Both the position numbers and the translations under genes were made by a program. 64,000 bases of DNA from Branchiostoma floridae (lineage: Eukaryota; Chordata; Leptocardii; Amphioxiformes; Branchiostomatidae), in contig NC_049996.1 in the NCBI RefSeq assembly GCF_000003815.2, positions 5,660,012 to 5,724,011 of the forward strand, in the 5' to 3' direction. Each line of letters begins with the position of its first letter. The first letter of the stretch is position 1. The notes beneath the pieces were generated by a model. That model was not told the DNA's origin and did no database searches. It saw nothing but the letters and a program-made list of their open reading frames with translations. Shown here piece by piece: positions 41,930 to 53,499 of the stretch.

Positions 41930-42220
41930 GTTAAGGGCACAACCCGCTGTACGTGCAGTTTGTCCGTACGTGTTTTTGGGAGGCCACGTCCGCCACGTTT
42001 TTCTAAAAACTTTCAGGTTGTACAGGGCAGGCGCGACGTACGTAGTGGCACGTACGGGGGTCGAATCCGCAGCCCGATGGCACACAAAATTTTTACCTGC
42101 ACGTAAAGTTCTACGGCGTGTCTGCGTGCTCCAAAACCCGTCGGATTCCCTACGAGTTCGTACAAAAGCGGTACTTACCACTTAAGGATTCCAAAAGATT
42201 GCCCATGTTTTGGCACGTAG
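41930..42220. repeat. Dispersed repeat B, copy 2
   Basis: Second copy of 3775-4070, including CTGTACAGGGCAGGCGC-like and CACGTAAAGTTCTACGGCG words. It contains the extra GGCACGTACGGGGGTCGAAT segment. Confidence 0.75.
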
Positions 42221-42229
42221 ACAAAAAAA

Positions 42230-43045
42230 AATGAAGGAAGGAAAATTATGCATCTTAACATCTAACAATAACGTTTATTACGATTAATGCTTGTTACCAA
42301 TAGCAACATCGATGACGTCAAAATGACGTCATAAAATGCATATATAAGATACCAGTTGGGCTCCGCCATCTAATATCCACCACCTTGAATTTTCAAAAAT
42401 GCATTTTTGGCGATAAATAATCGCAGAATTAGAAGATAACGGAAATAGACTGGAGACGTTCATTTAAAAGTTTTTTAATGAAAAAATACAAGGTAGTTAC
42501 AACTTATTAGGGATAATAAGCTAGTTATACTTGATCTGGTCATACCGTCCGCCATCTTGAATTTTGGCCACGTGACGTCATTACAATATCATAGTTTATG
42601 CATAATTAATTATGAAAGATATTGTAGATAACATAAGATTTTATTTATGGAAGCAAATAGCAGTAATATCGTAAATAAACGTGAAAAATACTTTGTTATT
42701 ATCGAAAATAGCGATTAAGCCCCCCCCCCCGTCTGAATAGGGTTAACTTGATTTGTTGCCCTTAATTAATTAATTGTTTGACTATAATGCAAAATTCGAA
42801 AGCATTATCTAATTAAAGCATTGCAATGTATGTATTTTACAGGTGTGTGTATTTTCTGTATGAACGGCCCGCCTCCACCTCTCAATCTCATACGGTTTCA
42901 CGTTAAAGTATGTTTCATCCGCCAACTATCTTGGACGTTGTATCATGTCCGACTTTTCTGACAACTCATACATCCAAAGCCAAGTTAGAGGTTTTTATTC
43001 CAGAGAAAATCCGCTCCTTGGCTAGTTTCGCTGCAGCACTGCCGA
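42230..43045. other. Gene-free stretch
   Basis: Two TGACGTCA-type words near 42311 and 42323, a C-run at 42721-42730. No gene assigned. Confidence 0.35.
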
Positions 43046-43359
43046 GGTGAAGAGAATTAGTTCACGGCTTACTGTTTATCAATGCACTGCTCATAAGTCT
43101 GGTCAGACTACAGTCTGGGCGATATCGCATAACTTTGTATGGCATACCATTAGGATGATGCTTTCGGTTAGTAGGCAGACCAGCACAAGTGTTATATTTG
43201 CCAGTAGCAGGATTGACACCATTGTTACAAGGCGCCTTAAACTAACTGATCTACTCATTTCAGTTAACGTAATTATACAGACACTTGTGACCTTCGCCAA
43301 ACGATTCTTTTACAACTGCTGTATTAATTGTGTTTGTCATTAATTATGAAAATAAGGTT

Positions 43360-44180
43360 ATCATTTGCATAAATTATATAACTTGATCATCTTCTCCACC
43401 AAACAACAGATATAGCAGTCTTAGTTGTTAAGAAATGATGCTTTTATTGCATTTTCCCATAATTTATGCAAATGAGAACATCCTTTGCATAATGTTCAAC
43501 GATGTTCATCTGTACATAACTTCCAAATACTACAAGTAAGAAGTTCCCGTCATTTACCACAATGACATTATAGCATTTTCTCATTAATTATGCAAATATG
43601 GTCTTTATTTTTCATAATATATATCTATCAATATTCTTCGCTTACTCAATTACAAATGTCAAATGTTGCAATGGTCCGATAATTAAACTGAGCGTGTTTA
43701 GACGATTCCCTACTTAATTATGCAGATTAGATTGCAATTGGCATAATTGATTATGTAATTATATGAAGCATTACTTAAGCTATCTACATAACAGAAACAA
43801 TGACAATCCGTCAACCCCTTCTTGAGTTATTCCCTTTCAAAGTCTCAGACTAAACCTGCCCTGCAGTTCCTAAACAAGCCGCTAGGGGGGCCCAAACCTA
43901 TACCACTTACTTTCGGCATCAAGATCTATCTACCACTCAAAAATCATTGCAGCAACATATTCAGAACTTGAAATATCAAACCCGGAAGTACCGTTGAAGT
44001 ACCTTAACAGGTCGCCCAAAATCTAGTCGTTTCCAGGACTTACCAAGACCTACCCACATACCGAATATCAATACAATCATTCAGGCGTTCTCGAGTTATG
44101 CTGGTCTTCTACAAACATACATACATACATCCATACGTTCATACACACGCTACCCCAAAAATAACCTTCTCGGCGAAGTT
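43360..44180 (+). repeat. Family C repeats (TTATGCAAAT / CTCGAGTTATGCTG)
   Basis: Repeating AATTATGCAAAT, CTACCACTCAAAAATCA, GCCGCTAGGGGG and CGAGTTATGCTG words, ending CCTTCTCGGCGAAG. The same words recur at 53500-57110, 59125-59560 and near 51120, so this is an abundant dispersed non-coding family ending in a short palindrome (CCTTCTTGGCGAAGG). Confidence 0.7.
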
Positions 44181-44257
44181 AAAAAATCAAATCTTCTTAA
44201 ATAGTGCATGGATCAAAGTCTTCGCCTAGTAATCCTTGATGAAATTGCAAGCATCTA

Positions 44258-45231
44258 CAGTCAAACCTGCCCGAGCGACCACCTCTTCTCAGCGACCACC
44301 TGGCCATTTCGACCGCTTTTGCTCGGTCCCGATTTTTCCCCATTGACGTAAGCATTAAGCGACCTTTTCTCAACGACCACCTGGCCAACGGACCGGCCCA
44401 AATTGGGACCCATAACGACCGCAGCATTTTCCAAATTGAGATTTTCAACGACTTTTTATGATAACTAGAGCGATTTTGTGCCGAAATCGGCCAGTTTGCG
44501 TCGGATTTTGACTGCCATTACGATGTTATGTTTATTTTTTTAGAATAAAGAAGATGGCGGCGGTCAATGGGTGGGGCAATGGGGCAGTCTACTGTAATGT
44601 GGGAGGAAATTTCGTTGTAAGAAAATCCGAATTTATTTGTCAAAGAATTTTTTTAAAAATCTTTATCATTATAAATTGAACGAATGCTGAAAAGTATTTA
44701 GCCTCATACTATTTAAAGAAAGATCTGTGTAGCTCATACCTTTTTGAGAAAGATCTGTGTGAGTGCTATTGTCTAACTGTACTGTACATTCACCCGTGGG
44801 TAAGTACGCTATCGGGACGTACCGGGCATCGAACTCGAAAGGTACACCGTAGTTATGTCAGATACGGCGATCAAGAACACAGCGACGCATAAAGGCTTGT
44901 ATGGTAACTGACAGCACCAAAGTTCCATTACTGTCTAAAACGTTAGTGTACAAATATTGAGCTTTAGAAACAGTCACTGTATCGAATAAAAGCTCGATAC
45001 AAGCTTGGGGTTAAATTTACAGTTTACAGTGTGCGTGTTGTATTTCACATTAAAGACCTCGCTTCTTTGTTTCTTTGCAGTGTGCTTGCTATTTGCCATC
45101 AAACACAACGGAAACCATTTATACTTTGCATCGGGCATGTTTTGAGTCGATACTCTTCTCAGCGACCACCTGTCCAAATCGACCGTTTTCTTTCCGGTCC
45201 CGCGGGTGGTCGTCTTGGGCAGGTTTGACTG
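44258..45231. mobile_element. Pogo/Tigger-like non-autonomous element with TA duplication
   Basis: Left end CAGTCAAACCTGCCCGAGCG, right end GGGCAGGTTTGACTG; TA dinucleotides at 44256-44257 and 45232-45233. Internal CGACCACCTGGCC and GCGACCACCTGTCC words are arranged as sub-terminal repeats. CAGTCAAACCTG termini with a TA target are typical of pogo-group Tc1/mariner elements. 974 bp, no intact transposase. Confidence 0.8.
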
Positions 45232-45447
45232 TAGTTTCAAAGAACCTTCATGCTCATGGATCAAAAGCGTCCCCTGACAATGTTTGCTAGAACTTCAATA
45301 GATCGTCAATCCTAAATTGAGCCATGTGAAACGCCTGCATTTGATATTACGCCAGGAAGAAGACTAACCATCTTTATGGACCGATGTTAAGGTCATTGAT
45401 GCAGATGAGACGAGACCAAAAGACAAAGACTACAGAGCTTACATGAC

Positions 45448-45453
45448 TTTATT
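45448..45453 (-). terminator. Candidate polyadenylation signal for the minus-strand gene
   Basis: AATAAA on the minus strand about 380 bp after the stop codon at 45833-45835. Confidence 0.35.
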
Positions 45454-45682
45454 GTTACTCCAAGGACTCCAACACAAGGAATGCTAGCATGACATTTTCT
45501 CAGAATAAGGTTTTCCCCTGGACTATTACATTTTCATGTAGGGGGGTTTCTGATACATAACACCATATTTTGAACTGTGTCATTTACAAAGTCACTCTGA
45601 ATCAAAGTTGATCTGTAATTTTCAACACAAGAAACCTCAACAGAGACGAGGGGCGCCATGGACGTATGATCAACTTATCACT

Positions 45683-45780
45683 TCGTCACGTGTTCCTGTG
45701 ACGTCAGAGAAGTGGTGGCTGTTCATTATTTGGTAAAGACAGCCAAAATTTGGCTACCTGGACTTAATGGGTTGAAAATT
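45683..45780 (+). repeat. Dispersed repeat with CRE-like core, copy 4
   Basis: CGTCACGTGTTCCTGTGACGTCA followed by a TGGTAAAGACAG word and AAAATTTGGCTACC; a diverged relative of the repeats at 991, 1551 and 1826. Directly downstream of the minus-strand gene's stop. Confidence 0.5.
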
Positions 45781-45832
45781 ACATTTCAACATCAATTCAG
45801 AAAGTATTGTGCATGTAGATTAAGGCATTTCT

Positions 45833-45940
45833 TCAAGGTTTCTTCCCCATGAGGGCGTTGCCGGCGTCAGCAGACGGTGACGTCAGGAGACGGAAGTACA
45901 GATCCTTGTAGCGGTTCATGTCGAACGTCACTTTGCCTCC
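45833..45940 (-). CDS. Unrecognised gene, last exon
   Basis: 36 codons with stop, phase 0. GGKVTFDMNRYKDLYFRLLT then SPSADAGNALMGKKP. The acceptor is ACGAACAG after a TTCTCTTTAAA tract. The composition is protein-like (aromatic/charged alternation, GC-rich codons unlike the flanks). I do not recognise the family. Confidence 0.6.
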   Translation of the reverse strand, partial: GGKVTFDMNRYKDLYFRLLTSPSADAGNALMGKKP

Positions 45941-46160
45941 CTGTTCGTATTTAAAGAGAAGTTTCTTAGTGAAGCTTTGGGACAATGTAATGATTGTCAG
46001 CATCTTTATGATAACGGCAGTAAAAGCAGTGAAATGATCACCATAAGGTTTTGTTGCACATTCTGCACAGCATGACGTATTTGTCATAGAGCCTGGTAAA
46101 TAGGCTTCATGCACGTTTGTCAAAATCAAGGAAGCTTCATAAGTGGTTATCTCACTGAAC

Positions 46161-46238
46161 CTTTGGTACATTGGCAACCTCGATGCGGTCCAGTGATTTG
46201 ACAAAGTGCTCAACGAATTCCATCGATGAAAAACTAAC
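46161..46238 (-). CDS. Unrecognised gene, penultimate exon
   Basis: 26 codons, phase 0-0: VSFSSMEFVEHFVKSL then DRIEVANVPK. The acceptor (GTAGAGAG) and donor (GTTCAG) are weak, but phase agrees with both neighbours and the amphipathic segment is protein-like. The left boundary could differ by a few codons. Confidence 0.45.
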
Positions 46239-46787
46239 CTCTCTACGCTGTGCGTGTTATCTTGTAATTTTAGTCGTTTTCACTTGTACTTAACTTTTTG
46301 CTTGATATCCCCATCATAAAGTCAAGGGTAAGATACATCCCAACAAGGAGTCAGTGACACCACAGTCCAGGAGAAACCCGCTTTCAAGCGGTAAGCATAA
46401 TGTAGGATAATATCTAGCACGGGGAATTTTACAGACTAATGCTGTTTATTGTAGCTTACATTTTACTATGTGCAATAAGAAATTGTGATTTTACCTTGAT
46501 CTATACTTAGTGATTACTAAATACTATATTGATATTACATGATCTTATCATGAAGTTTTGAACATGAATTATAACGCTCTCTATATCTAGTGAGCTACAT
46601 ACGGCTAAATTTGTTGTTGTACACCAAGTGGCACATTGGGCAAGTTTCGGTGTTGTAGCAGGGTATGATTTTCACGAAGAAGGGTTGCTATCCTTTCTCC
46701 TATTGACGTGCTCGAGGTAATTCCTGGAACACAGGACTCCAACGGTGAGAGCCGCTAACATCTGAGCCACATGGTGACTACACTTAC

Positions 46788-46911
46788 GTCTGTGATTACG
46801 TCATAGACAGCCGGGACATCTTCGCAGTCGAGCTGGAAGTTTTTGCAGTAGTTACCGAACTCCTCCTGGTCAACAATACCGCCCCTGGGTGTGGAAATTG
46901 CCATGAGATCT
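46788..46911 (-). CDS. Unrecognised gene, third-last exon
   Basis: About 41 codons: RDLMAISTPRGGIVDQEEFG then NYCKNFQLDCEDVPAVYDVI, ending at a strong donor GTAAGT (46782-46787). The D-x-x-G-G-I-V-D-x-E-E-F stretch is loosely EF-hand-like, but the loop is not complete. Upstream exons were not found. Confidence 0.55.
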
Positions 46912-46949
46912 CTGGTCAAATGAATCAAACAGATCAAGCGTTAAAGGCC

Positions 46950-47830
46950 CCTATGCTTGTGTGTTTTAATCAATATATGGTCTTATATTCTAAGAATTAG
47001 AATTTATAACAGCACGGGTTGTAGTTCTGTGTAGTACTGTCCAGCCAATCCCACCCGGTAACCAGCCTCTGTTCAGTGTTAGACGGTGAGGTCGAATATT
47101 CTCAGGCTTCTTTAGTCCTTTTGAAATAACGGTTTCACAGTGGTATCGCCCTCCCGGGAGAGAAATGAATATCACGGCATTTAGTTAGTGAATCTGTTCA
47201 ATCTACAAGCATGAAGAACAAACAAACTACTACTATTAGATAAGCCCGACTTTTCATTTGTTTTCCAATAATACAAAGTGTCTTAATTATACGTATTTTT
47301 TTTAAGTCAGTAAATTACATTTGGATTCTTTCAGAACTGTTTTTTCTTGATCTCTGATTGTCCGTCTGGGAGTTTGATTGCATGGATCGCTCGCATTGGG
47401 TTGGTGGGTATAATTCTTGTCGCTTTACAACAGAAGAGCACAACAAGAGTCGCGTCTAGTGGATCAGATATACTGTAGAGATAAGCTGTCATCTTTAAGG
47501 CAAGATAGTGTCAATACAGGTACGTTTACTGCATGCGTTTGTCTATTTTGTGGTTGTTTTACTGTTATTGGGGATATTCACCTACTTGTTTCCTATATAT
47601 TTTGGATATTTTTCAGCCCTTGTCTGTAATAGTAGTAGTGAATGGTCCATAGGTCAAAACATTGTGAAAAAAGACCTGAAAGTTGCGGAATGGTAATCAA
47701 CGATGTATTTTGCGTATATGTTTATATAAACCCAAAGACCTGAAATTCGCCACAGAAACTTTCCACAGAAAACGACGTATATAAAGAGAAAGGTTTATTT
47801 GTTTTTTAGTCGTAGCATTAGTATTAGCGA
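46950..47830. other. Gene-free stretch
   Basis: Between the minus-strand gene and the SAM-like exon. It may hold their 5' regions, but no start exon is identified. Confidence 0.35.
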
Positions 47831-47934
47831 ACGGTCCCTCAGATGCAGAGGGACGGGCAGTACTGTAATTAATAACTAGCGGTCACTTCTGACCCTGTTT
47901 CTAACCAGAGTGGCCACGGAAACAGCTTGCGGCA

Positions 47935-48174
47935 ATGGCGGAAAGTTTCGACTTTAAAGCTTGGGCCAGCGAGGCGAAGCTGACATCCCCAACCATCAAG
48001 AAGATGGAACAAGCAGACCTCAGCGAAATAGAGGCCCTTATGTGCGTGTCAGCAGAAATGCTGAAGGAGTTAGATCTGACGATCGGGCAGTATGACCTCC
48101 TCTGCAGCGCGACGGCCAAACTACAAGCCAAGCCAAGCCAAGCCAAGGAAGCGGTGAGCTCGTCACCCACACCT
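47935..48174 (+). CDS. SAM-like domain exon
   Basis: ATG at 47935 in a fair Kozak context (GGCAATGG). About 80 codons: FDFKAWASEAKLTSPTIKKM, QADLSEIEALMCVSAEMLKE and LDLTIGQYDLLCSATAKLQ. The pattern W....L.......L...DI..L..L....L..LGL..G.R..LL..I..L is that of a sterile-alpha-motif or death-fold-like helical interaction domain. A Lys/Ala/Pro/Ser linker with AAGCC repeats follows. The donor chosen is GTAAGT at 48175 (phase 0); GTGAGC at 48154 is an alternative. Partner exons were not found in the window. Confidence 0.55.
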
Positions 48175-48259
48175 GTAAGTTGCAACATGGTAGGACTCAT
48201 TACCAATGCGATGTATGAGCCTGGCTCCACCCAACAACCTGGAGAACAAGGTAACTTTT

Positions 48260-50570
48260 ATTGAATGAATTCTATCGGTATAAATAATAAATTGCATCAC
48301 CATGAGGTGTTTTAATGCATTACGATTCAGTGGTACAAAAGGCACTGCAGTTTTAATTTCTTATTGGTTTCTCACTTGATTCAAGCATTACTCAAAATAA
48401 AGACATTGTGGGAGAAAGTACTCTCAAGATCCTAGAATATACCCCAAGGTTAGTTTGACGCAACGTAGGGAAAATATCATACTGTGAAGCGTATGAAATT
48501 CTGCCCTCATAATCAGAACGTTTTCGAAGATTAGTCTCACGCAACAAAGCATCAGTTCTCAGATGGGAATTCTTTGTACTAACCGTTTTAGAAGTTGTAT
48601 CGCGGCTAGTTTTTTTAATCATTTCAAAAAATGGGGTGATAGAGTGTTTCTTCATAAAAGAGTCATTATGCCTTTTCTAAGCTCCAAGTAATTTTGCATG
48701 AGAGCCTAGACAGACGAATGAAGGATTGAGTTGGCAGTTTGCGGTATTCTGTTTCATTCTTGCATTCGTTTCAACTAAAATAATTGTTTCAGCTGCCGAT
48801 CACGTATGCTATTAAAAGTATACATATTTTGACAATTATCCATCCAAAAACACAACAAATAACCTATGATGTTTAGGTTTCCCAATATCTGAAATAATAA
48901 TGATGATGATAGCTTACTGATTTGTAACCAAATCGCCGAATACATGGCAGCGCTGTAGCGCGCTGAGTTACATATTCAGCAAATTAAGATATAAACACAC
49001 ATACATAAAAAATTCAGTAAAGTAATAAAAAGCATAGTGATAAGACTAACATCAACACCGTAAGACAATACAGATGAGCTAGTACTGTAGAGTAATAACT
49101 GAAATAGCTATTATTACTGCAGAGTAGTAGTTGACAGTGGTGATGGAGGATTTCAACTTGTGGTCTACTTGTGGTCAACTTTTTAAGGTCTAAATACTTT
49201 AGACCTTACAAAATAATGCATCTTTATTGAATTTTAAGAACAGTTTAAAACGACATTTTACAACCAACCGATACTCAGTTAGCTCCTTTATTAGATGAAT
49301 TCATTTATGTTAGTTTAGCTGCTATGTGTCCTTGCGTCTAACATTTAAATGTTATGTATCTATTTTTGTTATCATTATACTATTAGATATTCTCATTCAA
49401 CATTTTAGCTCTGATTTAGATGTTTAGTTTATAACTTAGTACAAGAATTGCATTACAGATTGTCTGAATTGCGCTGGTATATCAATGTTGAAAAAAACAT
49501 TCCAGTTACACGCACAGTAAGACCAATCATATAGTCTTAGCTTATCGATCAAATTCATGAGTTGCTTACGTCAGGGGATAACTTGTAGAAAATTAGAACT
49601 GTTAGAGCAAAGCATTTTCCTTTCTATCTTTTCCATAGATGATGATAGTGAGCAGGAATTATTCAAACCTAAACGATTTAAAACAAGCCCATAGCTTTGC
49701 TCGTAAAATATATGTATAATATTAACTGAACAAAATGGAATAAAATTACTAAACAATACATAATGAGGTTCTTTTGGTTCCCGTTCGGTCATTTTAGTCC
49801 CGAAATGCAAGGTATTGAAAAAATATGAATGCATCTTTCTGAATGCAGTACTACCCTTGGTTTAACAGTTGGTCATTCGGTTATCTAATCTAGGAGAAAT
49901 TCTCCCCTTGGGAGATTTCGAGTAATTGGCTACCACTAAAAGACTTGATTCGGCCCTCAGGGTCATGTGATTCGTTTTCATCACGTGATTTTCTGTCCTC
50001 GTCCATTTTGTCCCTGTCCGCAGGGGAGTGAGGACGCTTGTTTAGTCATTTCGTTTTAGACATTACTTCAGCGTTTGTTCGGAAAAGTAGAACTGCATTA
50101 AAAATTTTTCCCATTCTTGGCCAAACCTGCCTCTCTGTCTTTGTTGTTAGATAATTGCCGTCCTTGTACTGGTCGTTGAGATTGGTGGTGAGATATTTCA
50201 GTACGCCCCTTCTTTGCTGTGAGAAGGCTTTTTAACATATATTATATTAGATGCCAACGTAGTAAATTTAACGCGCATTGAAACACGGTCACTTTTTAAG
50301 ACATTTTAAGGCATTAAGGATGACTCTTCATGCCATGCGGTTTTAACGTTTCTTAAGCCCAGGTTACACATTGCCGAACATGGCTTCTGACCAGCTAGCC
50401 GACTAACATCGACGGTACTTCGAGAGCAGTGTAGCCACGCCGAACATGAGCCGAACATCTCCCTTTTATGAATTGAAATGGACAAAATCAGCGATTTTCG
50501 AAAGAGTAAACTTTTTTTCAATTTTTTATCAAAATAATCCACTCGTCTATGTTGTTAACATCGCGAAGAG
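48260..50570. other. Gene-free stretch
   Basis: AT-rich. A minus frame at 48392-48655 (LRTDALLRETNLRKRSDYEG) has no recognisable family. The plus strand at about 49205-49300 gives LLNFKNSLKRHFTT, faintly like a LINE tail. Neither is called. Confidence 0.35.
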
Positions 50571-50578
50571 ATCATATC

Positions 50579-52536
50579 ATACCCCCCTCACATTAGGGGC
50601 GATTCGATCGGAAGACTAGTCTACGAGCTCTAAATGACATTTTCGTGAGTAAGACGTCCGGTGTGACAGCGATCTCGCCCCCCCCCCTGATCTGGCCCCC
50701 CCGGGGGCGAAATCACTAGCGATCTCGCCCCCCCGGGGCGAAATCACTAGCGATCTCGCCCTCCCCGGCTAGTGATCTCACCCCCCTACCTCGCCCCCCT
50801 TTAGCGATTTCGCCCCCCCCCCAAAAAAAAACGGGTTTACATGACATTTTAGAAGTTGATTGGTATAGATCACAAAATTCAGTTTCAGAATGATATAAGT
50901 ACATGCGTTTGATACATAACTCCATTCATAGTATCAATATTAATGTAATTACATGGTAATAAGATAGTTGAACTTGTTTCAGACAAGGAGGGTTGGGTTA
51001 TTGCATATACCTGAGTCTTGACATAATATGTATTTCATTGTACTCACCTGTCCTCAAGTAACCTATATATCTCCAATATGAAGTCTCTACCATGAAGTGA
51101 CCACAAAAGAACTATGTAATGTCTTTATTAATTATGCAAATATTAGGTATTAATTAGAATAACGCACATTTTGGTATATGCACCTGGCCAAGGGATATCT
51201 TCACCTCCAACATGACTGTTTTTTCTAGTATTTAGGAACTGATGCATTTACCCGTGTTTCTTAAGACTGGTACTTTACCAGTGTTTGTGTAGCATTTAGC
51301 AACAGCTATCTCAACTTGCGCGTAGATAGTGTTTATAATGAGAAACTATTATTTACGTACGTGTGTTTTTGTTAGTGCTTTGGAAATGTTTCCAGCACAA
51401 GAAAGAAAACACTGTGACAAATTGAAAACATATAGCTGACGTATTCCGTACCATAGACGGTGTTGATTTATACGTTCGCAGTAGCACTGTTTTTATGCCA
51501 CCTCAGCTGCAAAAATTGTCTTTTTCATTAAAATTGTCTTTTTCATTTCATTTCAATGTCATGTTTGCACCGAACAGTATAGTATCGACTTTCGAGGTAT
51601 GACATCTTAGTAACATTGGTAACATCTTAGTAAGATTCTTACGGTACGGTAATAAGGTGCCATATAGGTACCAGGTAGCACACCATATACGTTACTCCCC
51701 AGGTGCAGTATAGTACCAGGCAGCGCACCTGTAATATGTAGTAACCAGCTGCTCTTGGGGGGGGCGAGATCGCTGGGGGGGCGAGATCGCTGTCACACCG
51801 GTGTTCTCACGATCATCTTGTGATTTTCAGGGATCGCCGGCGATTTTCAGGGGTCGTACGATGGTCGCGGTGCAGCGAAACATGTTCTTAACATAAGCGA
51901 CAAGTCGCAGGAGATCTCTGAGATCGCAGAGCTCGTAACCGAGTCGCAGATCGTGCGTGCAAATCGTGCGTACCTCGCAAGGGCATCGGTCAATAGTCTT
52001 GCGTCAATCCAACGATTGAAGACCGATAGGCGAGCACAGACATAGTTATTAATCATCGAGCGCAAATCGGATGGCGAACGCCCGTCAGTCGGGCGACGTT
52101 CGGGCGACGTTCACCCGACTTCCGTTTGTTTACAAATATTGCATTTCTGGGAATGCGAGGGTAATTCTAACATTGTGGCCCCTGTGGTAGTATGAGGGCT
52201 GACTTTGTGACACACTTTCTTTTCTTGTGTCATTTCTATTATGCCCCCGCATTCCATTCATTGGTTAAAAAGATTCCGATAACAAAGTAAGCAACATTTA
52301 TTGATCTCTTACCTTTTTTGAGGAATGTTTTGTGTTACCTTGTCCGCGTGCAAGAGGTCATGGGAGGTTCATTATCATAGATTTATTCACCGTCGATCGC
52401 ACGAGCCTTGCTTATATGTGAGGGGGACAGTTTTGGGGCGAAAAATACGCAAGGCCATCTTAAGATCTTAAAATCAGTCGACCTTCTTGCGATCGCGAAG
52501 TACGTCCGAAGACCGTATATAATGTGAGGGGGGTAT
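50579..52536. mobile_element. Outer TIR element (ATACCCCCCTCACATTA)
   Basis: ATACCCCCCTCACATTA at 50579-50595 and its exact complement at 52520-52536 bound about 1.96 kb. The interior beside the right end is rich in GATCG/CGATC words (51805-52120). A related end (AATGTGATGGGGGTAT) occurs near 23476. A second element is nested in it (50658-51801). No transposase frame. Confidence 0.75.
50658..51801. mobile_element. Nested TIR element (CCGGTGTGACAGCGATCTCG)
   Basis: CCGGTGTGACAGCGATCTCG at the left and its complement at the right. The left end carries tandem AGCGATCTCGCCCCCC / GGGGCGAAATCACT units. The right end has two GGGGGGCGAGATCGCTG units. 1.14 kb, mostly AT-rich inside. Confidence 0.8.
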
Positions 52537-52736
52537 AGCCACAACAGGTAGCTTCAATACGGCTTTTGCGGTTCTTCTTTGTTAGTGTTCTGGTAAAGTC
52601 GGGGGTGATTCGCCAACGTTCTGGTAATAGTTACTTTGATTTGTATTTACAACTTAGAGATGAGTCATGGATAGGTTTAAAACTAGTTGGGACCAACTTT
52701 GTTATGTCATGATTAGATTTAAGTGGTGCCTAAGAC

Positions 52737-52937
52737 TTAGGTCACATTTCCAAACCGGGGCCCAGTCGGTATGTTTAAAGAAACGAAAATTTAAATGTAT
52801 ACCAAGAAATATACCCAAATTACGCCCATGAATCTTATGTTGACATTTTGTATATTTTGATGTGTTTTATATCAATTATCATTCTTTTCGAGCCCGAAAG
52901 TTGCCCGACCGGGCCCCGGTTTGGAATTGTGACCTAA
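52737..52937. mobile_element. 201-bp TIR element
   Basis: TTAGGTCACATTTCCAAACC at the left, inverse of TTAGGTCACAATTCCAAACC at the right, continuing GGGGCCC. About 35-bp arms around an AT-rich centre. Non-autonomous. Confidence 0.8.
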
Positions 52938-53174
52938 GCATTAATCCCGACCACCCTCCGACCGCGCCGAACACCAGGGCGACCACTAGCCAACGAATTC
53001 AAGACCTGCCGTAGATAGCCGCATGTTTTAAACATTTGAAAACAATTTCATGTCTTAGACGAACTCTAGCCGGCCAGATTCGTTCTATCTCGCGAACCAC
53101 CCCGACCATGGTAGGCCATGTTTGGCTATGTGTAAGCTGAGCTTTGTATACTTTATTACGACTTGATTTGATAG

Positions 53175-53423
53175 AATTACCGACCATTCCTACCAAAGAT
53201 GGAGAAACTGGGGATGGGTCCGTCGCCACTGATGCCTGCAATGATGGCCCTGAAGCACACGTGTACAATTCTATCGACAATGATGACATCGACAACCCAG
53301 GGCAGCCTAGTGGGGACCGAGGACGGGATGACCAACAGGACGATAATGACGAACACACGGCACTCCCCAATAACGTCCAGAGGGACCCCTCTCACCTGCG
53401 AAACAATGATCTCTACCTGCCAG
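53175..53423 (+). CDS. Lectin receptor: acidic cytoplasmic exon
   Basis: Acceptor GATTTGATAG, phase 1. Encodes LPTIPTKDGETGDGSVATDA, HVYNSIDNDDIDNPGQPSGD, RGRDDQQDDNDEHTALPN and RNNDLYLP, strongly acidic and low in hydrophobics, as in a cytoplasmic tail. The donor could be GTGCGC at 53424 or GTACTG at 53451; both leave phase 1, which the 59690 exon accepts. If unspliced the frame goes on to TVYTHVPFSIDKL and a stop at 53492-53494, containing T-x-Y-x-x-V. Confidence 0.45.
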
Positions 53424-53499
53424 GTGCGCTACGGCAAGATCAAGACCGAAGTACTGTTTACACACATGTACCTTTCTCCATAGATAAATTGTAGACTCC

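Noticed and set aside
43047-43343. Hydrophobic minus-strand frame (43103-43300) and plus-strand frame
   Set aside because: One frame has a membrane-like stretch and another is Cys-rich, but without splice or homology support I cannot choose, so no gene is called.
48392-48655. 87-residue minus-strand frame
   Set aside because: Protein-like composition, but no recognisable family, splice signals or repeats to support it.
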